A stretch of DNA of 64,000 nt. Source: Streptococcus respiraculi (GTDB lineage: Bacteria > Bacillota > Bacilli > Lactobacillales > Streptococcaceae). Location of the stretch: NCBI RefSeq assembly GCF_003595525.1, contig NZ_CP022680.1, positions 372,001 to 436,000 of the forward strand, in the 5' to 3' direction. Below, piece by piece: positions 54,464 through 63,521 of the stretch. The stretch's first letter is position 1, and each line of letters begins with the position of its first letter. A program made the translations under genes and the position numbers. Below the pieces are notes generated by a model, which ran no database searches, was not told where the DNA came from, and worked only from the letters and a program-made list of their open reading frames with translations.

Positions 54464-55864
54464 ATGGTAAAGAATACAGAAAAGAGCAATAATCTCCCAG
54501 ATGATGGAGAAAAAATCTTAGAGTTTGAAGATGCAAAAAATATGACTGTAGGTCAAGCAGTCAGAAAACATGAAGAAATTCAGGCAGGTGTGACCGAAGA
54601 AGATGGTCTTTTAGATCGCTATATCAAGCAACACAGAGATGAGATTGAGTCAAAAAAATATGAAACACAGGTCAATCTTCCGGTTGTGACAGATGAGGAT
54701 GTAGCTGAGACAGAAGAAGTAGAAGAAGCAGAGGAAGTTAGTGAAGTAAATGATTCCTCACTTGAGCCGACTGTTGAAGAGCAAGTAGATGCGCTGCCAC
54801 TTCATAAGCTTGCTCCAGAGACTTCTAAAGAAGAGGTCTTGCCTGACCCTGAAACAGCCCCATTTAATGATTTTGAAGAAGAAGAGAAACCCTCTCGTAA
54901 GCCTATGGTGATTTGGATAGCCTTGGCGCTCTTCTTTATCACAGCTTTGGCTCTAGCCTTTGTCTGGATGAAGCAGTCAGAAAAAGCAGAAGAGGCAACA
55001 TCTTCTTCGACCTCAACCAGTCAAAGCAGTAGCTCAAGTAAGGAAGATGCGACACTCACAGCTTTTAACAGCCTCTATGCGACATTCTTTGTCGATAAGG
55101 AACAAAGCAAGCTAAAAAATAGTGAATTTGCTAAGTTACCTGAATTGAAAAAAGCTTTGGATAAGATTGATAAGAAAGCGTCTGCTTATCAGACTGCTAA
55201 AAAGAAGTATGACAGTCTCGAAACAGCGATTAAATCCGTTCAAGCCTTAAATAATCAGTTTGATAAACCAATTCTTGTTAATGGTGACTTGGATACAACG
55301 GCAACGGTGAAAGATGGCGAAACCCTTACTCCCGCTACGACAGGTATCGCAGCTGTTGATGCAAAAATTACAGCAGCGATTAATCTAGGGCGTTCTCAAC
55401 AAACGACAGCTAGTAGCGTGGCGCCAGCACCAAATACAGGAACAAACGCAGGCGCACAAGTAGCAGCTACAGAAGCCCCTGTAAGTGCAGATCAGATGGA
55501 TCCTTCTGTCCAAACGGGTGGGGACAGTGTTGGTACGGACCCTCTGTATGGTATTGCGATTCCTGCAGGTGTTACTCTCCAACGCAATCTTAGCCGTGTC
55601 CCGTATGATCAAACGAAGATTGATGACGTTAACAATCCAGCATGGACTTTTAACCCAGGTGTCTTAGAAGCGATTATTGCAGTTTCTCAAGAACGAGGAT
55701 ATGTAATTGGCTACAACTACATTTTGGAGCCTGTCAATATCATCAATGGCAATGGCTATTACAACTTATTCCGTCCAGACGGTACTTACCTCTTTTCAAT
55801 GAATGCTAAAACAGGCTACTTTGTTGGAAATGGTGCAGGATATGCCGACGATTTAGATTATTAA
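54464..55864 (+). CDS. mapZ: Mid-cell-anchored protein Z (MapZ/LocZ)
   Basis: 466 residues. Cytoplasmic N-terminal part (1-145), acidic, with NMTVGQAVRKHEEI and several Thr sites of the kind phosphorylated by StkP. One membrane helix (about 149-168, VIWIALALFFITALALAFVW), then a Ser-rich linker and extracellular domains ending RPDGTYLFSMNAKTGYFVG. It marks the division site and guides FtsZ in streptococci. Located after the RlmL-type gene, as in other streptococci. Confidence 0.93.
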   Translation: MVKNTEKSNNLPDDGEKILEFEDAKNMTVGQAVRKHEEIQAGVTEEDGLLDRYIKQHRDEIESKKYETQVNLPVVTDEDVAETEEVEEAEEVSEVNDSSLEPTVEEQVDALPLHKLAPETSKEEVLPDPETAPFNDFEEEEKPSRKPMVIWIALALFFITALALAFVWMKQSEKAEEATSSSTSTSQSSSSSKEDATLTAFNSLYATFFVDKEQSKLKNSEFAKLPELKKALDKIDKKASAYQTAKKKYDSLETAIKSVQALNNQFDKPILVNGDLDTTATVKDGETLTPATTGIAAVDAKITAAINLGRSQQTTASSVAPAPNTGTNAGAQVAATEAPVSADQMDPSVQTGGDSVGTDPLYGIAIPAGVTLQRNLSRVPYDQTKIDDVNNPAWTFNPGVLEAIIAVSQERGYVIGYNYILEPVNIINGNGYYNLFRPDGTYLFSMNAKTGYFVGNGAGYADDLDY

Positions 55865-55909
55865 AAATGACGAAAGCCTATCATTGCGAGATAGGCTTTC
55901 GTCATTTTT
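55863..55909. terminator. Perfect 20-bp bidirectional terminator after mapZ
   Basis: 55863-55882 and 55890-55909 are perfect inverted repeats with A and T runs at the ends. Confidence 0.92.
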
Positions 55910-55930
55910 AAGACCTTAGGTTCAAGATTG

Positions 55931-55957
55931 CTTTAACAGTCCAGTGGACTGTTAAAG
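55931..55957. repeat. Perfect 27-bp palindrome
   Basis: CTTTAACAGT-CCAGTGG-ACTGTTAAAG: 13-bp arms about one central base. The core CCAGTGG is shared with the palindromes at 19731, 19862 and 28401, while the arms differ. Confidence 0.8.
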
Positions 55958-56120
55958 GTCGGAAATACAAGGTTGCTTGCGTCCGCACTATCTAATAAAG
56001 TATCGAAAAATGCTACTGTTGATAGTAATAGAGTATTAGTTTTTATGCAGCTAGAGGTGAGCACAAATATTTTGAAGGCAAATATTTTTGAATAAAAAAT
56101 GATTTAATGATTCAAAGCTA

Positions 56121-56150
56121 TTGCACCCCACCCCTTATATGTGGTACAAT
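56121..56150 (+). promoter_or_regulatory. Promoter upstream of the thioredoxin-adhesin pair
   Basis: TTGCAC (56121-56126), 18-bp spacer, TACAAT (56145-56150) with extended TG. It lies 143 bp before the first CDS. A terminator-like hairpin lies between them, and a TATGAT (about 56266) could serve a second start. Confidence 0.55.
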
Positions 56151-56194
56151 AACCAAGATGTTGTTTACTTATCGAAGATGTCATATATGACGAC

Positions 56195-56233
56195 AAGCTA
56201 GGGGTACAGACGTTTTGTATATTCTAGCTTTTA
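56195..56233 (+). terminator. Attenuator or small-RNA terminator in the leader
   Basis: AAGCTAG (56195-56201) pairs with CTAGCTT (56224-56230), with inner GTACA/TGTAT pairing and a TTTTA tail. Confidence 0.5.
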
Positions 56234-56292
56234 TAGTGCTTACTCACTGAATGGACAACATAATGATATGATAAAAAGAAAAGGAGTATTTT

Positions 56293-56868
56293 GTGAATAA
56301 GAAGTTACGATATGGATTGCTTTCTGTTGCAACACTTACCTTTCTAGCTCTTGGAACAGCTTGTACGAGTTCAAAAATGACCACTGCTTCTAGTAGTGAA
56401 GCAACATCTAGTGCAGCTGACACAGTGAATTCGGCAAAGAAGCTTGAAGGTAAAACATTGCCAGACTTTAAGGTTCAAAATGCAACTGGCGAGGAGTTAT
56501 CTTCGAATCAATTATTGGGCTCGAAAGCAACTTTGTTAATCGTTTGGGCAAGTTGGTGTCCAGACTGTCAGCAGCAATTACCTATTATTGAAAAAGTGTA
56601 TCACTCATATAAAGACCGTGTAGATTTCGTAGGGATAAATTATACGGACGGAGACCGTGAAACACAGGAGAAAGCAGCTCAGTATCTCACTGAAAAAGGC
56701 TATACGTTACCAGTTGTTTTTGATAAATCAAGTGCAACACAAGAGTTTTTAGGGGTTGAATCCATTCCTACCATGTATCTTATTAAAGGGAATAAGATTG
56801 AAAAAGTATTTGTGGCAGTAGAGGCAGAAGAAACCTTACAAACAGCTCTAGATGCATTAGTAAAATAA
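56293..56868 (+). CDS. Extracytoplasmic thioredoxin-like lipoprotein (TlpA/SdbA type)
   Basis: 191 residues from GTG 56293, behind AAAAGGAG. Signal with lipobox GTAC (Cys24), a Ser/Thr/Ala linker (about 26-48) and a redoxin domain (about 52-190). Active site is WASWCPDC (Cys89, Cys92), with the cis-Pro segment GVESIPTMYLI. Streptococcal SdbA, a thioredoxin-fold protein that forms disulfides outside the cell, is a close functional comparison. The next gene, 17 bp away, encodes a wall-anchored adhesin with exactly two cysteines, a likely substrate. Reductase activity is the alternative. Confidence 0.85.
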   Translation: MNKKLRYGLLSVATLTFLALGTACTSSKMTTASSSEATSSAADTVNSAKKLEGKTLPDFKVQNATGEELSSNQLLGSKATLLIVWASWCPDCQQQLPIIEKVYHSYKDRVDFVGINYTDGDRETQEKAAQYLTEKGYTLPVVFDKSSATQEFLGVESIPTMYLIKGNKIEKVFVAVEAEETLQTALDALVK

Positions 56869-56885
56869 AAAAAGGAAAATAGGAT

Positions 56886-59180
56886 GTGAATAAAATGAAA
56901 AAATTGATCAAAAAATTCGCCTATCTTGGAGCTACATTGGGATTGCTTGTTAGCAGTGTTGGAAGTGTAGGTCAGGTATTTGCGGTAGATGGTGCTGATT
57001 CAGATACGGATATTAGTTATGTTTATTCTGAACAATGTAAAGTAGGAAAAAATGTTAACAATCTATTTGAAAATGCAGGTGTGGGACATGTAAAGGTAAA
57101 AACTGTCAAAGGACAGTATCAATTAGCGGCGGATAATCCGTATCAAATTAATAATTACCAATCAGTCCTTGTACAATTTCAAGGAAAAATTCCAAATACA
57201 GATTTCTCCTTGAAAAAAGGTGATTATTTTACGGTTCAATTATCGACAGATACTCGTACTGCAGGGATTACTAGCCAGAATGTTGTTCGTATTCCAGATA
57301 TTACAACAATGGACAACGGACAAACCGTTGTTCTTGCAACAGCTAATTTTGATCCAGCAACGAGACTAATTACTTATGTCTTTACAGAAGCAGTAGAGAA
57401 GCGTCAAAATATTGAAATTCTGCAACAATTTGTTCAGTCTGCTGATCCAAATAAGGTATTGAACAATGGACCATTTACCTTCAAAGGAGAATATGCAGGG
57501 ATACCGTACGAATATACTTATGATATGGAAATCTATTCAGCAGATGATTTGAATCGGTTTAATAATGTCAGTGAGGCAAATCCAGTAGAGGTTGCTTCAA
57601 AATTGACAGATGTGAATCCAACAAATAATAAGTTTGAGGCAGTTACAAAAGTGAAAGTGAGCGGAACTGGAAGCCCATTGACATTCCGTTATTCTAAACA
57701 TCCATCTGTACCAATTGATGGTGGGACTCGCCTAACAATTTATGAGATTCCAGAAGACCAAGAACTTGCTGGTTATGGGATTAATTCAGCTTGGACCGAT
57801 GTGACGGCATCATTCACTAGGACAGAAACGGAACAAGGTATTGAATATACTATTCCAAGTAACAGCTCAACAAAATACGCTTTCGTTTCCCATGGGACCT
57901 ATGTTGAAGACACAGGGATTTACTATGTACCATCAGCAATCTATAAAGGGAAGACCTCAGGTATTGCTGTATTGATGGATAAAGCTGCGACAATTGGCTG
58001 GGCAGATGCGGATGATATTCAAAAATTCCGATGCGTTCCCCACAAAGAAATTAAAATCAAAAAAGTTGACAGTCAGAACAAAGAACACGGATTAGCAGGC
58101 GCGAAGTTTGAAGTTCGCAATGCAGCAGGTACAGTTGTTGCGACTGTTGAGACAGGTGAGAATGGAGAGGTTTCTGTAGGGAATCTACCATTGGGTGAAT
58201 ACACTGTTACCGAAGTTAAAGCGCCAGCAGGCTATGCTCTTTCTAGTGAAGCAAAAACAGTGGTTCTTGATGGAACAACTGATCCAGTCGTGAATCACCA
58301 AGTAGAAAACATTGGAATCGGTAGTGTCAAAGTAACTAAAGTCGATGCAGATAATAAGTCGAAACTGTTACCAGGTGTTGTCTTTGCTTTGAAACAAGGC
58401 GAAGCTGAAATTGCCCAAGCAACAACAGATGAAAACGGGGTAGCTTTCTTTGAAAACATTCCATATGGTGATTATAAACTTGTTGAGCTTGCAACTGCTG
58501 TTGGTTATGTTTTGAGTGGTGAAACACGTGATGTCAAAATCACAGAAGCTGGTCAAGTTGTTGACTTGAATACCTTCGAGAACCATCTAATCAAGGGTAG
58601 TGTGACTGTCACTAAAGTTGATGCAGACGATGAATTTAAAGTCTTGCCAGGTGTTGTCTTTGTCTTGAAACAGGGTGATACAGTTGTTGCTCGAGAAACG
58701 ACGGATTCCAAAGGAACTGCGACCTTTAAGTCTATTCCTTATGGAACGTATACGCTTGCAGAAGAAAAAACAATTTCTGGTTACGATTTGAGTACAGAAA
58801 CACGTGAAGTGACGGTTTCAGAAGATGGTCAGACAGTTGACCTTGGTAAGTTTGCAAATAAAAAAACACAAACACCTCCGCCGTCATCAACGGAGCCAAG
58901 TTCATCATCGACCGAACCAAGTTCATCATCGACCGAACCAAGTTCGTCAACAGAGCCAAGTTCATCATCGACTGAACCAAGTTCGTCAACAGAACCTTCA
59001 AGCAGTACCTCAGTACCAATGTCATCTGGTCAAACGCCACCTCCAGGAGGCAGTGTATCGATAAGACCAAAATCAATTCTTCCACGTACAGGTGAAACAG
59101 CTTCTATCTGGATGGGGGTTCTAGGTCTTGCTTTGCTTGCTCTTGTAGGATTTGTATACCGTACAAAAAAAGAAAACTAA
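56886..59180 (+). CDS. LPXTG-anchored MSCRAMM-like adhesin with CnaB repeats
   Basis: 764 residues from GTG 56886 (ATG 56895 also possible). Signal peptide (about 1-34, VFAVDG). N-terminal adhesive region (about 40-385) with KGDYFTVQLSTD and RLITYVFTEAVEKRQN, patterns of fibrinogen/collagen-binding N2-N3 domains. Three CnaB-type domains follow (about 386-475, 478-565, 572-655), each with VDS/VDAD...LPGVVF and a conserved Lys-Val-Thr-Lys-Val start. A Ser/Thr/Glu/Pro repeat stalk (about 660-720), LPRTGE sorting signal, membrane helix and KKEN tail complete it. Only Cys51 and Cys383 are present, bracketing the adhesive region. No sortase gene is adjacent. Confidence 0.88.
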   Translation: MNKMKKLIKKFAYLGATLGLLVSSVGSVGQVFAVDGADSDTDISYVYSEQCKVGKNVNNLFENAGVGHVKVKTVKGQYQLAADNPYQINNYQSVLVQFQGKIPNTDFSLKKGDYFTVQLSTDTRTAGITSQNVVRIPDITTMDNGQTVVLATANFDPATRLITYVFTEAVEKRQNIEILQQFVQSADPNKVLNNGPFTFKGEYAGIPYEYTYDMEIYSADDLNRFNNVSEANPVEVASKLTDVNPTNNKFEAVTKVKVSGTGSPLTFRYSKHPSVPIDGGTRLTIYEIPEDQELAGYGINSAWTDVTASFTRTETEQGIEYTIPSNSSTKYAFVSHGTYVEDTGIYYVPSAIYKGKTSGIAVLMDKAATIGWADADDIQKFRCVPHKEIKIKKVDSQNKEHGLAGAKFEVRNAAGTVVATVETGENGEVSVGNLPLGEYTVTEVKAPAGYALSSEAKTVVLDGTTDPVVNHQVENIGIGSVKVTKVDADNKSKLLPGVVFALKQGEAEIAQATTDENGVAFFENIPYGDYKLVELATAVGYVLSGETRDVKITEAGQVVDLNTFENHLIKGSVTVTKVDADDEFKVLPGVVFVLKQGDTVVARETTDSKGTATFKSIPYGTYTLAEEKTISGYDLSTETREVTVSEDGQTVDLGKFANKKTQTPPPSSTEPSSSSTEPSSSSTEPSSSTEPSSSSTEPSSSTEPSSSTSVPMSSGQTPPPGGSVSIRPKSILPRTGETASIWMGVLGLALLALVGFVYRTKKEN

Positions 59181-59186
59181 GCTAAT

Positions 59187-59215
59187 AAAAAAGAAAGGGT
59201 TCCCCTTTCTTTTTT
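59187..59215 (+). terminator. Adhesin gene terminator
   Basis: AAAAAAGAAAGGG pairs with CCCTTTCTTTTTT. Confidence 0.85.
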
Positions 59216-59361
59216 AGGTTATTATGGCTTCAAGCCAGTTCTTCTCGCAGAGAAGAACAAGAAAACCACCAGCTAAGCTGGTGGCTAACAAGGCTTCTAG
59301 CTTTCATTTATTTTTCCTAGTATAATCTAATTGTTCAGGTTAGACAAAGGAGGAAAAATAA

Positions 59362-59835
59362 ATGACTAAAAGTAGTTATAGTTTATCACACACCAAATGG
59401 ATGTGCAAATATCATATTGTCTTCACACCGAAGTACCGAAGAAAAGCCATATACTACAACATTAGGCAGGATTTAATCAAGATTTTCCGTCATCTATGCC
59501 AATATAAAGGAGTTGAAATTATTGAAGGTCACATGATGTCAGATCATGTTCACATGTTAGTTCTCATTCCTCCAAAACTTGCGATTTCTGAATTTATGGG
59601 CTATCTGAAAAGTAAAAGTGCCTTAATGATATTTGATAAACATGCGAATTTAAAATATAAGTATGGAAATCGCAAATTTTGGGCAAGAGGCTATTACGTC
59701 AGTACGGTAGGATTAAACGAGAAAACTGTTGCGAAGTATATCCGTGAGCAGGAAAAGACTGACATCGCTCTTGATAAGTTGAGTGTTAAAGAGTATGAAG
59801 ATCCATTTTCAGATGGAAGTTTTAGAACAAGATAA
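59362..59835 (+). CDS. tnpA: IS200-family transposase TnpA (Y1 HUH)
   Basis: 157 residues, the standard length for Y1 transposases. Starts TKWMCKYHIVFTPKYRRKAIY. Contains the HUH pair in SDHVHMLVLIPPK (about 66-78) and the catalytic-Tyr helix region KTVAKYIREQEKTD (about 127-140). It cuts and joins single-stranded DNA at subterminal hairpins. AAAGGAGG precedes ATG 59362. The gene looks intact, so the element may be active. No tnpB is present. Confidence 0.93.
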   Translation: MTKSSYSLSHTKWMCKYHIVFTPKYRRKAIYYNIRQDLIKIFRHLCQYKGVEIIEGHMMSDHVHMLVLIPPKLAISEFMGYLKSKSALMIFDKHANLKYKYGNRKFWARGYYVSTVGLNEKTVAKYIREQEKTDIALDKLSVKEYEDPFSDGSFRTR

Positions 59836-59837
59836 AA

Positions 59838-59970
59838 GCCCGTTGTTACGGGCATTAGTCAAGTAATAGAAGCTAACCTGAACGAAGTTCAGCGAGCGTC
59901 TTTAGACGCCCGCTGGAGGGAAACGGCTTATAGCCGGTGTACAAGCCACCCGTTTTCACGGGTGGTTATG
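59838..59970 (+). other. Structured right end of the IS200-type element
   Basis: Successive potential hairpins: GCCCGTTGTTACGGGC, GAACGAAGTTC, GCGTCTTTAGACGC, CGGCTTATAGCCG and the end hairpin CCACCCG/CGGGTGG. The layout looks more elaborate than a simple transposase-binding end. Confidence 0.5.
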
Positions 59971-60454
59971 ACTCAATAACGTGGCGTTCAAATGGGTCGT
60001 CTGAGATACCTTGGGAGAGAATGAGTTTTGCCCATTCTTTAGCAGAAAAGAGGCTATGGTCCTTATAGTTGCCACAGGATTCGATGGTTGTACCAGGAAC
60101 ATCTTCCCAGGTGGTTACTTCTGCAATTTCCTCCAAGCAAGATTTGATGACCAGTGCAATCTCAGTGGTAGAATGACTCCCCCACATAATCATGTGAAAG
60201 CCTGTTCGGCAGCCAAATGGAGAGCAATCAATCAGACCGTCCATGCGTTTTCTGATGAGGAGTGCCAGCAGATGTTCAATCGTATGGAGTCCTGCGGTAG
60301 GAATCGCATCTTCATTTGGTTGAACCAAACGGATATCGTAATTTGAAATGACATCTCCCTTAGGTCCCGTTTCTTCCGAAATCATGCGGATATAAGGTGC
60401 TTTAACGATGGTATGGTCCAGTTCGAAACTTTCAACTAGAACTTCTTTTGTCAT
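59966..60454 (-). CDS. luxS: S-ribosylhomocysteine lyase (AI-2 synthase)
   Basis: 162 residues. Metal site HTIEH (about 57-61) and Cys in [17 protein letters not shown]-terminal [18 protein letters not shown]. It converts S-ribosylhomocysteine to homocysteine and DPD (AI-2 precursor) in methyl-cycle detoxification. Streptococcal LuxS normally ends FERHVI at 160; here Glu-Ser and the stop come from the adjoining IS200-type end. Activity is unlikely to be affected. Transcribed divergently from rny from TGTTATAAT on the minus strand near 60481-60489. Confidence 0.95.
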   Translation of the reverse strand: MTKEVLVESFELDHTIVKAPYIRMISEETGPKGDVISNYDIRLVQPNEDAIPTAGLHTIEHLLALLIRKRMDGLIDCSPFGCRTGFHMIMWGSHSTTEIALVIKSCLEEIAEVTTWEDVPGTTIESCGNYKDHSLFSAKEWAKLILSQGISDDPFERHVIES

Positions 60455-60506
60455 AATATTCCTCCTTTTGTTTTAAAATGATTATAACATATTTTTGATT
60501 TGGAGA

Positions 60507-60535
60507 TTGTGAAATGAATGAAAATATGGTAGAAT
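60507..60535 (+). promoter_or_regulatory. rny promoter
   Basis: TTGTGA (60507-60512), 17-bp spacer, TAGAAT (60530-60535) with extended TG. Confidence 0.6.
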
Positions 60536-60580
60536 GAAAGAAGATTTTTAATCTAAAAAATAAATAAAAAGAGGTGGAAA

Positions 60581-62194
60581 ATGACTGCACTATCCATTGG
60601 TGTTGCTCTTATTTCCGCTCTCATTGGTTTAGTTATTGGTTATCTAGCGATTTCTTTAAAAATGAAAACTGCAAAAGAAGCTGCAGAATTAACACTTTTA
60701 AACGCTGAACAAGAAGCAAGTAATATTCGAGGAAAAGCTGAGCAAGAGGCAGATCAGTTGATGATTGTTGCGGAACGCGACCGTCAAACCTTGAAAAAAG
60801 AATTGCTTTTAGAAGCGAAAGAAGACGCTCGAAAATATCGTGAAGAAATTGCGGAAGAATTTAAGTCGGAACGACAAGAATTGAAACAAACGGAAGCACG
60901 CTTGACAGAACGTGCAAGCAGCTTGGACCGTAAAGACGATAATTTAACAAATAAAGAAAAAGCTTTGGAGCAAAAGGAGCAATCCCTTACAGATAAGTCT
61001 AAACACATTGAAGAGCGCGAAGAAGAGGTCGCAAAATTAGAGGAGCAAAAGGCTCTTGAATTAGAACGAGTGGCATCGCTCACTCAGGAAGAAGCACGTG
61101 ATTTAATCTTAACGGATACACGTGATAAGATGGCCCATGAAATTGCCACTCGCATAAAAGAAGCAGAACGAGAAGTCAAAGAAAGGGCTGATAAGACAGC
61201 CAAAGACTTGTTGGCTCAAGCAATGCAACGGATTTCTGGTGAATATGTAGCTGAACAAACGATTACCTCTGTTCATTTACCAGATGATACCATGAAAGGT
61301 CGGATTATCGGACGTGAGGGCCGAAATATTCGTACTTTTGAAAGTCTGACAGGGATTGATGTGATCATTGATGATACGCCAGAAGTGGTTGTCTTATCTG
61401 GATTTGATCCCATTCGCCGAGAGATTGCCCGCATGACCATGGAAGCCTTGTTGCAAGATGGTCGGATTCATCCAGCTCGTATTGAAGAATTGGTTGAGAA
61501 ACATCGTGTTGAGATGGACAACCGCATTCGGGAATATGGTGAGGCAGCAGCTTATGAAATTGGTGCACCAAATCTTCATCCAGATTTGATTAAGACTATG
61601 GGACGCTTGCATTTCCGCACATCCTATGGTCAGAATGTATTGCGCCATTCGATTGAAGTAGCTAAATTGGCTGGTGTACTTGCGGCAGAACTCGGTGAGA
61701 ATGTCAATATGGCCCGCCGTGCAGGTTTCTTACATGATATCGGGAAAGCTATTGACCGTGAGGTGGATGGTAGCCACGTTGAGATTGGAACAGAACTGGC
61801 TCGTAAGTACAAGGAACATCCAGTAGTGGTCAATGCGATTGCCAGCCACCACGGTGATGTTGAAGCGACAAGTACGATTGCAGTGGTTGTTGCAGCAGCA
61901 GATGCCCTCAGCGCAGCGCGTCCAGGATCACGTCGTGAATCGATGGAAGCTTATGTGAAACGTCTTCAAGATTTGGAAGAAATTGCTAATAGTTTTAATG
62001 GTATCAAGCAAGCCTATGCAATTCAGGCTGGTCGTGAGGTACGTATTATTGTTCATCCAAATATTGTCAATGATGATAAGATTACCATTTTGGCCCATGA
62101 TATTCGTGAGAAGATTGAAAACAATCTCGATTATCCAGGTAATATCAAGGTAACGGTTATCCGTGAAACACGTGCGACGGAAGTAGCTAAATAA
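60581..62194 (+). CDS. rny: Ribonuclease Y
   Basis: 537 residues. N-terminal membrane helix (about 4-24), a long coiled coil (about 28-210, rich in Glu/Lys/Ala), a KH domain with [19 protein letters not shown] (about 243-262) and an HD domain with HDIGKA (about 385-390). It is the membrane-bound endonuclease that initiates mRNA decay in Firmicutes. GAGGTGG precedes the ATG. Terminator at 62204. Confidence 0.96.
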   Translation: MTALSIGVALISALIGLVIGYLAISLKMKTAKEAAELTLLNAEQEASNIRGKAEQEADQLMIVAERDRQTLKKELLLEAKEDARKYREEIAEEFKSERQELKQTEARLTERASSLDRKDDNLTNKEKALEQKEQSLTDKSKHIEEREEEVAKLEEQKALELERVASLTQEEARDLILTDTRDKMAHEIATRIKEAEREVKERADKTAKDLLAQAMQRISGEYVAEQTITSVHLPDDTMKGRIIGREGRNIRTFESLTGIDVIIDDTPEVVVLSGFDPIRREIARMTMEALLQDGRIHPARIEELVEKHRVEMDNRIREYGEAAAYEIGAPNLHPDLIKTMGRLHFRTSYGQNVLRHSIEVAKLAGVLAAELGENVNMARRAGFLHDIGKAIDREVDGSHVEIGTELARKYKEHPVVVNAIASHHGDVEATSTIAVVVAAADALSAARPGSRRESMEAYVKRLQDLEEIANSFNGIKQAYAIQAGREVRIIVHPNIVNDDKITILAHDIREKIENNLDYPGNIKVTVIRETRATEVAK

Positions 62195-62203
62195 GAATCA
62201 GAA

Positions 62204-62232
62204 AGATTAGTTCTTAGGAGCTAGTCTTTTTC
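62204..62232 (+). terminator. rny terminator
   Basis: AGATTAGTTC pairs with GAGCTAGTCT (G-U pairs), then TTTTTC. Confidence 0.65.
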
Positions 62233-62434
62233 TAGTCACTAAAAATTTTAAGTAGAATAGTAATAACAGCTGTTGAAAAAGAGTTTGATATTATACTCTC
62301 TTAATCTCAACATTAGTATTTTTTGATATCGTATTAGATAGTGCTGACGCATTACGTGAGAAACGATTAAACATAGTCATTCTTTATGGAGGTCAACTAT
62401 AACAACTTTTATTGGATAAGATAATGAAAATCAG

Positions 62435-63111
<677 letters not shown>

Positions 63112-63128
63112 AAATTAGGTAAAGAGAT

Positions 63129-63443
63129 ATGATGTTAAAACCGTCTATTGATACGTTGTTAGACAAGGTACCTTCAAAATATTCCTTGGTCATCTTAGAA
63201 GCAAAACGTGCGCATGAGTTGGAAGCAGGAGCAAAGGCTACTCAAGAATTTACTTCTGTCAAGTCAACCTTACGTGCTCTGGAGGAAATCGAATCTGGAA
63301 ATGTTGTGATTCACCCAGATCCAGTAGCAAAACGTGAAGCTGTTCGCCGTCGTGCGGAAGAAGAGCGCCTTCGTCAGGAAGAAGAAGAACGAAAGATTAA
63401 AGCACAGATTGCCAAAGAAAAAGAAGACGGCGACAAAATCTAA
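63129..63443 (+). CDS. rpoZ: RNA polymerase omega subunit
   Basis: 104 residues (ATG 63132 is an alternative start). [20 protein letters not shown] followed by AKRAHEL and [13 protein letters not shown], the omega fold motifs; the C-terminus is a charged Glu/Arg helix longer than in E. coli, as usual in streptococci. It assists assembly of RNA polymerase. 17 bp after gmk. Confidence 0.93.
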   Translation: MMLKPSIDTLLDKVPSKYSLVILEAKRAHELEAGAKATQEFTSVKSTLRALEEIESGNVVIHPDPVAKREAVRRRAEEERLRQEEEERKIKAQIAKEKEDGDKI

Positions 63444-63452
63444 AAGGCAAAG

Positions 63453-63483
63453 CTCAGTTGGCATTCCAACTGGGTTTGTTTTC
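63453..63483 (+). terminator. Possible partial terminator after rpoZ
   Basis: GCTCAGTTGG pairs with CCAACTGGGT, followed by TTGTTTTC. priA starts 40 bp on and probably still depends partly on this operon. Confidence 0.5.
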
Positions 63484-63521
63484 ATTTTGAAGTTGTTGAA
63501 CAAAACGAGAAAGGAGCCAGA

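Larger units (their letters stand above)
59245..59973 (+). mobile_element. IS200-type insertion sequence
   Basis: About 730 bp; the ends are estimated. Left subterminal hairpin ACCACCAGC-TAA-GCTGGTGG (59265-59285), one tnpA gene, then a structured 3' part ending in the hairpin CCACCCG-TTTTCA-CGGGTGG (59946-59965). No inverted terminal repeats or target duplication, as expected for single-strand HUH transposition. Inserted exactly at the 3' end of luxS. Confidence 0.8.

Noticed and set aside
58880..59010. Repeats in the adhesin stalk as a separate repeat element
   Set aside because: They encode a Ser/Thr/Glu/Pro stalk (STEPSS units), ordinary for LPXTG surface proteins.
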